From the NCBI GenBank assembly GCA_026994735.1, contig JALWQD010000333.1, forward strand, positions 1 through 12,392: a stretch of 12,392 bases of DNA. The letters run 5' to 3'. Positions 7,701-12,392 of this stretch are shown in pieces (positions within the stretch are counted from its first letter, which is position 1; each line of letters starts with the position of its first letter). Position numbers and translations under genes: made by a program. Under the pieces are notes generated by a model. It searched no databases, had not been told where the DNA came from, and worked only from the letters and a program-made list of their open reading frames with translations. Origin of the DNA: Gammaproteobacteria bacterium. Lineage in GTDB: Bacteria > Pseudomonadota > Gammaproteobacteria > SZUA-140.

Positions 7701-8587
7701 TTGCTGTCATCGTTGATCTCATCAATGCGGCCATTGGCCAGTGTCAGGTTGGCGGCCAGCGACTGCTGTTTTGGACCCTGCCATTCAGCCCACAGCTGGA
7801 CGTCGGCAATGGCCTCGCTAAGGACCAGTGATGCCAGCTTGCGTTCGCCGATCCAGGCTGGTAACGACAGGCCCTTGCCTTCCAGATAGCTGCGCGCATG
7901 CCAGTCTTTTGAGAGTGGGTTACCGTCGATGTCGATGGCCATATTGAGACGTTTGCCGAGCCAGTTGGGCAGTGCTCCGCTAATGCTGATTTGATGACGA
8001 TCGCCTTCATTGCGAATATCGAAACGCAGTTGCCGGAAAAGCATCTCCTGTTTCGGATGGGCCACATCTTGCCAGCTGATGCGGCTGTTATCGATGAAAA
8101 TACGTCCCTGAGACAGTAACCAGCCAACAATCGCTTCATTGCGCGATACCGGGTTACTGTTACCGCTGGCCTTAAGCCCTTGCAAATGAATGCTGCCATC
8201 GGCCTGTCGCCGTAAGCGCAATTGCATGCCGGAGAGGTGCAACTGGTTGAAGGTTAACTGGCCGTTGGTCATTGACTGCCAGAGATTGATGCCAATTTCG
8301 ACTTCCTCGATATAGGCCAGAGATGGTGCTTCCTGGGCAACACCCGGGCGCTGGCTGTGGAGGGCGATATCGCGGATCAGCAGCCAGGGGCCAAGGCCAT
8401 GCCAGCGGGCACTGAAACTGCCGATGGTTAATGGTTGGCCAAGTTCTTCGCTGAGATTGTCGGCAAGTTCCTGCCGGTAATCATCGAGCAGGGGAACAAG
8501 CAGTCGGCCGGCTGTGATCAGCAGAGCGATAATGATGACAATGACGGCAAAGCCATGCCAACAATGTTTGAGCGTGTAACGCACCAT
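4778..8587 (-). CDS. yhdP: YhdP, AsmA-like envelope phospholipid transport protein
   Basis: Very large inner-membrane-anchored protein of the AsmA-like group (with TamB and YdbH). In E. coli these are redundantly needed for phospholipid passage to the outer membrane, and YhdP influences outer-membrane permeability. The 1269 aa length is nearly that of E. coli YhdP (1266 aa). One N-terminal transmembrane helix (about 12-32, FAVIVIIIALLITAGRLLVP) is followed by a long, repetitive beta-rich periplasmic region, as expected for a lipid groove. The C-terminal AsmA-like segment (about 1120-1170) contains DVEPGAGRIFGLLSLNALPRR and FSDVFRSGFAFDRLEGDF, highly typical of YhdP. The ATG at 8587 has only a weak ribosome binding site. 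It follows rng by 48 bases, the conserved rng-yhdP order. The next gene is an amidase rather than tldD, which follows yhdP in E. coli. Confidence 0.95.
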   Translation of the reverse strand: MVRYTLKHCWHGFAVIVIIIALLITAGRLLVPLLDDYRQELADNLSEELGQPLTIGSFSARWHGLGPWLLIRDIALHSQRPGVAQEAPSLAYIEEVEIGINLWQSMTNGQLTFNQLHLSGMQLRLRRQADGSIHLQGLKASGNSNPVSRNEAIVGWLLSQGRIFIDNSRISWQDVAHPKQEMLFRQLRFDIRNEGDRHQISISGALPNWLGKRLNMAIDIDGNPLSKDWHARSYLEGKGLSLPAWIGERKLASLVLSEAIADVQLWAEWQGPKQQSLAANLTLANGRIDEINDDSNDAAQPYRFTSLQGRFLWQRDNDGWSASIPALIIEKDGRKQKSKGLQIRQNQPAGSLEVYAERLALSDIGQLLSMGTLLEPKLQDYFARALPSGRIEQLHLAQTPKAANATTVSAEIIGLSLQAVDNIPGIQNLSALLVSDITNGHLRLHSPNSHFLLPTLFRDSLSTEQLDGDLFWRQDEQGLRIAINDLHAANEDIQTSVDAGLQLPNDGSSPFLYLYGRYRGNGVAHTSRYLPTGIMPAAVVKWLDQAIQGGRVTAGDIRVHGPLRHFPFSGGNGLFKVAFHLSNGQLAFYPGWPQLAGIESDITFLGNTMTIAASAGHSNALQLKHVQADIPLLAAADSHLELHGLAHGPAQSVLNYLASSPLHNLLGEYGQRMRAKGRSDLVLDLNIPFHSGQTAVNGALTFHDSELDIADKAFIVKKINGQLNFSEKTLSAEGIRAELLGLASTLSIARLDTKKQPFTRIKAHGQIDSTSIERIFSTPPLPWLKGKSNWLATLDLPDPGQNETAPQLSIRSHLQGLEIALPAPLQKDKQRAKNFTASLALPITAGNQVALKLGQSLHGLLELDGQLRPERVDIHWGDGKPRLPRKPGLRLSGQLPELAIRPWQAFIRQQAPSSSNATIELNEIDIHVGQLDLGNMTLSALGIDGKKDPTHWLFKLDSDDITGNIDWPLTSKRPLQMNFNRLHLPKTNAASPSATDWHPAELPAIKISSQSFSLGEQTFGHIEILANKENNGLHFSRLDIINQETVLKGHGDWLETKDKQSSSFNFRIETTDLGGTLDRFGYAGTISQGKGNINLSLRWPDSPDGFSWQQTDGEASLLIEKGRLLDVEPGAGRIFGLLSLNALPRRLSMDFSDVFRSGFAFDRLEGDFRIQSGKARTDNLYLEGPAARIEVKGTTHLAARLYDQEITVSPHFGASLPVAGALAGGPVVGAAVLLAEKIFSHDIAKLTRVKYRVTGSWNEPEINVINKKQ

Positions 8588-8604
8588 GGGCCGCTGTTCC
8601 GGTG

Positions 8605-8632
8605 ACCGCTCTAGCGCCGTCGCCAGCGCGGT
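8605..8632 (-). other. Imperfect inverted repeat between rng and yhdP
   Basis: Just past the rng stop codon, 8-base arms at 8605-8612 and 8625-8632 pair at 7 of 8 positions around a 12-base GC-rich loop. No T-run follows on the minus strand, so an intrinsic terminator is unlikely. It could act as a 3'-end stabilising or processing structure within the rng-yhdP transcript. Sequence evidence only, and the function is not shown. Confidence 0.3.
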
Positions 8633-8635
8633 TGT

Positions 8636-10090
8636 TTACATGGGCACAACATCGAACTGGTCCTGGGCATAAAGTGGTTCGGCCTGAAGGTTGATGGGGT
8701 GGCCAATAAAGGCTTCAAGTTCAACAATACTGCCCGATTCTTCACCGAGCAAACGATCAACCACATCCTGTGAAGCGAGGACCAGATACTGTTCAACCTT
8801 GAACTGACGGGCTTCACGAAGAAGTTCGCGGAAGATTTCGTAGCAAATGGTTTCGGTGGTCTTGACGACGCCCTGGCCGGCGCAACAGGCGCAGGCTTCA
8901 CAGAGCACATGGCCGAGGCTTTCACGGGTTCGTTCACGCGTCATTTCAACCAGGCCGAGAGGGGAAACGGAGCAGATATGATGACGGGCCCTGTCTCTCG
9001 CCATGCCTTGCTCAAGGGCGCGGTGGACTTTTTCGCGATGCTCGGCCTCCTTCATGTCAATAAAATCGATAATGATAATCCCGCCGAGGTTACGCAAACG
9101 CAGTTGTCGAGCAGCCGCTTGGGCGGCCTCAAGGTTGGTTCTGAAAATGGTTTCTTCAAGATTGCGCTGGCCGACATAGGTGCCGGTATTGACGTCAATC
9201 GTGGTCATGGCTTCTGTCTGGTCAATACAAAGGTGGCCCCCCGATTTTAATTCGACACGCTTACTGAGAGCCTTGTTGATTTCATCCTCGACAGAATAGA
9301 GGTCGAAAATTGGCCGCTCACCAGGATAATGTTCGATACGTGAAACCAGTTCAGGGATAAATGTCTCGACAAACTGCAATACGGTGCGGCAGGTTTCGCG
9401 TGAATCGATACGCACTTTCTGGATTTCACTTTCGGGCAGGTCGCGCAGTACGCGGACAACCAGCGGCATGGCTTCACGGACCAGGCAAGGAGCCGCTGAG
9501 TGGTCGCTTTGAATCGACGCCCAGACGCGTTCGAGAAAGGCGCGGTCACTGTTCAGAACATCCTCGCCGATGCCTTCTGCGGCAGTACGGATAATGAAAC
9601 CTCCGGACTTGCCTGCAGTCAATGCGCTGAGAAGGTCCTTGAGCCGCTGGCGTTCGCTGTCATCCTCTATTTTTTGCGAGATGCTGATGCTGTCGCTTGC
9701 GGGCAGATAGACAAGGTAGCGTGAGGGGATAGCAATGTGGGTTGTCAGTCGTGCGCCCTTGCTGCCGAGAGGGTCTTTGATGACCTGCACCAGGACATCA
9801 TCGCCCTCATGGATTTTTTCGGTGATACTGACGCTGGTTGTGACGTGCTTGTCATCATCGCCGGGCCAGTCGATGTCACTCTCGTGGAGGAAGGCCGTGC
9901 GTTCAAGGTTGAGGTCAACAAAGGCTGCCTGCATACCAGGCAGAACACGTTTAACCCGGCCCCTGTAAATATTGCCGACCAGTCCGCGACGGTTGTTCCT
10001 TTCGATATAGACCTCTTGCAAGAGGCCGTTTTCGACGCTGGCAACACGGGTTTCCTGGGGCGTGACATTGACGAGAATTTCGTCACTCAT
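8636..10090 (-). CDS. rng: Ribonuclease G
   Basis: Endoribonuclease of the RNase E/G family that matures the 16S rRNA 5' end and takes part in mRNA decay, preferring 5'-monophosphorylated RNA. The 484 aa protein starts MSDEILVNVTPQETRVA and holds an S1 RNA-binding domain at about 36-125, a 5'-sensor region around 125-180 and the DNase I-like catalytic domain. The catalytic metal-binding aspartates are Asp299 in TTIDVNTG and Asp342 in IIIDFIDM. The Zn-link segment CEACACCAGQG (397-407) keeps the two cysteines of the CPxC motif, but Pro is replaced by Ala. It ends with the RNase G-type LYAQDQFDVVPM and lacks the RNase E scaffold tail. It starts 49 bases after maf, a conserved gammaproteobacterial neighbour. 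Confidence 0.97.
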   Translation of the reverse strand: MSDEILVNVTPQETRVASVENGLLQEVYIERNNRRGLVGNIYRGRVKRVLPGMQAAFVDLNLERTAFLHESDIDWPGDDDKHVTTSVSITEKIHEGDDVLVQVIKDPLGSKGARLTTHIAIPSRYLVYLPASDSISISQKIEDDSERQRLKDLLSALTAGKSGGFIIRTAAEGIGEDVLNSDRAFLERVWASIQSDHSAAPCLVREAMPLVVRVLRDLPESEIQKVRIDSRETCRTVLQFVETFIPELVSRIEHYPGERPIFDLYSVEDEINKALSKRVELKSGGHLCIDQTEAMTTIDVNTGTYVGQRNLEETIFRTNLEAAQAAARQLRLRNLGGIIIIDFIDMKEAEHREKVHRALEQGMARDRARHHICSVSPLGLVEMTRERTRESLGHVLCEACACCAGQGVVKTTETICYEIFRELLREARQFKVEQYLVLASQDVVDRLLGEESGSIVELEAFIGHPINLQAEPLYAQDQFDVVPM

Positions 10091-10139
10091 AATCGGTCGA
10101 TGACCTCTTCTTCTTGGCTGTCAGGGGTGCGAGCCGGCC

Positions 10140-10793
10140 TCATGTTGCCGGCGCCATGTCTGGCAGGATAGCGATATCACTGGCAGACAACAATCGTGCT
10201 GTCTCCTGTAGCGGCAGACCGATGATGCCGGAACAGCTGCCGCTGATTTGTTCGATAAAAATTGCCCCTCGTCCCTGCAGGGCATAGCCGCCGGCCTTGT
10301 CTGCCGGTTCACCGCTTTGCCAGTAGTGAGCAGCCTCGGTGGCAGTGATTGTGCGCAAGCGTACCTTGCTGTTACTCAGCGCTGTTGTCAGCCTGCCGCT
10401 GGCCGTCAGGCAGGCGACGGCGGTTAATACCTCATGCTCCCGTCCCGAGAGCTGTGCCAGCATGGCCAGTGCCGCGCCGCGGTGAGCCGGTTTGCCGAGA
10501 ATTTGCTGATCACAAACGACGACCGTGTCTGCGGCTAAAATTGGTCTCGGTTCGTCAGCGGCAAGGCTCGTCCGACAGGCGCTGGCCTTGGCTACGGCCA
10601 GCCGCATGACCAATTCTGGCGCCGCCTCTTGTGGCGCTGCTGATTCATCAATGGCGACCGCGTGGACACTGCAGTCGATGCCAATCTGGGCGAGCAGTTG
10701 CTGGCGTCGCGGCGATGCCGAAGCGAGGATGAGAGGCGGCATGGGCATTGTTGTCGCTGAGTACTCAGTCTTCGATAGCAATGGCGGAGACAT
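10140..10793 (-). CDS. maf: Maf-family nucleoside triphosphate pyrophosphatase (YhdE-like)
   Basis: Maf proteins hydrolyse non-canonical or excess nucleoside triphosphates (dTTP/UTP in the YhdE branch) to monophosphates in the cytoplasm and affect septum formation when overproduced. The family motif LILASASPRRQQLL lies at about residues 21-34. The catalytic Asp89 is in ILAADTVVVCDQQILGKP, and SGREHEVLTAV follows at 116-126. From the ATG at 10793 the protein is 217 aa, with AAGGG 8 bases upstream, and overlaps parC by 29 bases. An in-frame ATG at 10748 would give 202 aa, nearer to E. coli YhdE (197 aa), but has no ribosome binding site. I kept the upstream start because of that site and the likely coupling. 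In E. coli maf follows mreD; here it follows parC. Confidence 0.92.
   Translation of the reverse strand: MSPPLLSKTEYSATTMPMPPLILASASPRRQQLLAQIGIDCSVHAVAIDESAAPQEAAPELVMRLAVAKASACRTSLAADEPRPILAADTVVVCDQQILGKPAHRGAALAMLAQLSGREHEVLTAVACLTASGRLTTALSNSKVRLRTITATEAAHYWQSGEPADKAGGYALQGRGAIFIEQISGSCSGIIGLPLQETARLLSASDIAILPDMAPAT
10757..10768. repeat. Perfect 12-bp palindrome at the parC-maf junction
   Basis: CTGAGTACTCAG reads the same on both strands and contains the parC TGA stop codon. It lies in the first codons of maf if the upstream maf start is used, or just before maf if the ATG at 10748 is used. The uninterrupted symmetry gives no hairpin loop, so a protein-binding site or chance is likelier than an RNA structure. 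Confidence 0.4.
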
Positions 10794-12392
10794 TGCGGAA
10801 GCCCTTGGGCAGTAAACTGCCGCGCCGGCCGCGACTGCCCTGATAGTCAGCCAAGGCCTTGTTATCGAGGCCCATATGGCGTTGGCCGGCGTGAATAAGC
10901 AGGCGTTTATTGGCCGGTACCAGTGTCAGGGCAAGAACAAATTCCTCTCGTGCAGATGCACGTGGGCCGGGAATGGAGATCAATTTAACGCCTTTGCCGC
11001 GTGCCAGTTCGGGAAGTTCCGCTGCCGGGAAGACGAGCAGGCGACCGCTATTGCTAATGACGGCAAGCTGGCAATCAGCGATAGCCGTGGTGGCGATGAC
11101 CGGCGGTAGAACGAGTGCATTTTTGGGCAGGGTCAAAACGGCTTTGCCGGCCTTGTTGCGACCGAATAATTGTGCCAGCGTGGTGATAAAGCCATAGCCG
11201 GCATCCGAGGCGAGTAGACAAGGGGTTTCGGCGGCACCGGTTAGCAGCGCCATAAAACGGGCTCCCGGCGGCGGTGATAAACGTCCGGTCAGCGGTTCAC
11301 CATGGCCACGGGCAGAAGGCAGGCTGGCTGCTGGCAGGGCGTAGGCCCGGCCCTGGTCGTCGAGCACGATAACGGCTTCGTTGCTACGTCCTGCACGCGT
11401 TGCCAGCAGGCTGTCGCCGGATTTGAAGCTGAGGCTTTGAGGATCGATATCATGGCCTTTGGCCGCCCGAATCCAGCCTTTTTCAGAGAGAATGACCGTG
11501 ATCGGTTCGGCACTCATCAGGTCGCTTTCGCGCAGTGCCTGAGCCGCTGGCCGCTGGCATATCTGCGAGCGACGCGGGTCGCCAAATTCTTCCGCATCTT
11601 GGCGTAGTTCTTTTTTCAACAAGGTGGTCATGCGGCGTTTTGAGGCCAGTATTTCGGTCAGGGTTTTGCGTTCTTGCGCCAGTGCTTCCTGTTCGGCGCG
11701 AATACGCACCTCTTCGAGACGGGCGAGCTGACGCAAGCGGATCTCAAGGATGGCATGAGCCTGGCGTTCGCTGAGGTCGAAGCGGCGCATCAATTCGCTT
11801 TTCGGTTCATCTTCTTCGCGGATGATGGCAATGACTTCGTCGATATTGAGATAGGCGGCTAACAGTCCGTCGAGGATATGCAATCTGTCGATGACCTTGT
11901 CAAGGCGGTACTGCAAGCGTCGGCGGACAGTCTCTCGGCGAAACTGTAACCATTCAGCGAGCAGCTGGCGCAGATTGCGGACGCCTGGGCGGCCATCGAG
12001 ACCGATCATGTTCATGTTGACCCGGTAGCTGCGTTCGAGATCAGTGGTGGCAAAGAGGTGAGCCATCAAGGCCTCGACATCGACTCGTTTTGAGCGTGGC
12101 AGAATGACCAGCCGGGTTGGCTGTTCATGGTCGGATTCATCGCGCAGGTCTTCGACCATCGGTAACTTGCGGGCGTTCATCTGGCTGGCGATCTGTTCCA
12201 GAATGCGTGCGCCCGAAACCTGGTGCGGCAGTGTATCAATAATGATTTCACCGCGTTCCATCGTGTAGTGGGCGCGCAGGCGAATGCTGCCCCGGCCAGT
12301 GCGGTAAAGGGTTCGTATCTCTTCCTCACTACTGATGATCTCGGCCCCGGTCGGGTAGTCCGGTCCCTGGATATGGGCGCAGAGTTCATCTA
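10765..12392 (-). CDS. parC: DNA topoisomerase IV subunit A, C-terminal part (cut by window edge)
   Basis: ParC is the DNA-cutting subunit of topoisomerase IV, which decatenates daughter chromosomes together with ParE. The last 541 residues are present; the frame stays open to the right edge, so about 200 N-terminal residues including the catalytic Tyr are outside. Visible parts are the end of the breakage-reunion core (IQGPDYPTGAEII, LPHQVSGARILEQIA, DLRDESDHEQPTRL), the LFATTDLE and NMIGLDGRPGVRNL segments, and a long coiled coil with DEPKSELMRRFDLSE. The C-terminal beta-pinwheel has AKGHDIDPQSLSFKSGD, SLPSARGHGEPLTG and LLASDAGYGF. These match E. coli ParC closely. The GyrA-box typical of gyrase is not evident, supporting ParC over GyrA. 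The TGA stop lies inside the maf reading frame. Confidence 0.96.
   Translation of the reverse strand, partial: DELCAHIQGPDYPTGAEIISSEEEIRTLYRTGRGSIRLRAHYTMERGEIIIDTLPHQVSGARILEQIASQMNARKLPMVEDLRDESDHEQPTRLVILPRSKRVDVEALMAHLFATTDLERSYRVNMNMIGLDGRPGVRNLRQLLAEWLQFRRETVRRRLQYRLDKVIDRLHILDGLLAAYLNIDEVIAIIREEDEPKSELMRRFDLSERQAHAILEIRLRQLARLEEVRIRAEQEALAQERKTLTEILASKRRMTTLLKKELRQDAEEFGDPRRSQICQRPAAQALRESDLMSAEPITVILSEKGWIRAAKGHDIDPQSLSFKSGDSLLATRAGRSNEAVIVLDDQGRAYALPAASLPSARGHGEPLTGRLSPPPGARFMALLTGAAETPCLLASDAGYGFITTLAQLFGRNKAGKAVLTLPKNALVLPPVIATTAIADCQLAVISNSGRLLVFPAAELPELARGKGVKLISIPGPRASAREEFVLALTLVPANKRLLIHAGQRHMGLDNKALADYQGSRGRRGSLLPKGFRNVSAIAIED

Noticed and set aside
1..12392. Mobile element, CRISPR array, tRNA/rRNA or defence system
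   Set aside because: Nearly all bases are accounted for by conserved housekeeping genes on one strand. I saw no direct-repeat arrays, transposase motifs, integrase motifs or structured RNA genes.
10765..12392. GyrA instead of ParC
   Set aside because: The C-terminal region follows E. coli ParC segment by segment (for example AKGHDID, SLPSARG, GEPLTG, SDAGYGF), and a GyrA-box of the gyrase type is not evident.

Overview
The window reads as the chromosome of a gammaproteobacterium with balanced base composition. I infer this from gene content and from close protein similarity to the Escherichia coli and Pseudomonas versions of ParC, RNase G, YhdP, the Mla proteins, IbaG and MurA. The genus cannot be told from the sequence alone. 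I see no mobile element, tRNA, rRNA, CRISPR array or phage gene.

All eleven recognisable genes lie on the minus strand, head to tail, so transcription runs from high to low coordinates. From the upstream end: parC (truncated by the window edge, about 12392-10765), maf/yhdE (10793-10140), rng (10090-8636), yhdP (8587-4778), a nitrilase-family amidase (4674-3823), mlaF (3826-2984), mlaE (2990-2205), mlaD (2177-1716), mlaC (1672-1019), mlaB (1035-700), ibaG (551-303) and murA (263-1, running off the left edge). Gaps are short (0 to about 150 bases). Several genes overlap (parC/maf, amidase/mlaF, mlaF/mlaE, mlaC/mlaB), which fits one or a few long operons with translational coupling. No stretch over 300 bases lacks a gene.

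Functionally the right part holds chromosome decatenation (ParC), nucleotide house-cleaning (Maf) and RNA processing (RNase G). The centre and left are an envelope-lipid block. YhdP is an AsmA-like bridge protein linked to phospholipid movement toward the outer membrane. MlaFEDCB is the inner-membrane complex plus periplasmic carrier of the Mla phospholipid pathway. IbaG is a BolA-type Fe-S/acid-stress protein and MurA makes the first committed step of peptidoglycan synthesis. Two gene sets that are separate in E. coli (maf-rng-yhdP and mlaFEDCB-ibaG-murA) are joined here through an amidase gene whose stop overlaps the mlaF start.

I did not find a new defence, mobile or biosynthetic system. 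The points worth a second look are the yhdP-amidase-mla junction, a possible 34-codon ORF that bridges yhdP and the amidase, the parC-maf junction, and start-site questions in ibaG, mlaC, maf and the amidase.
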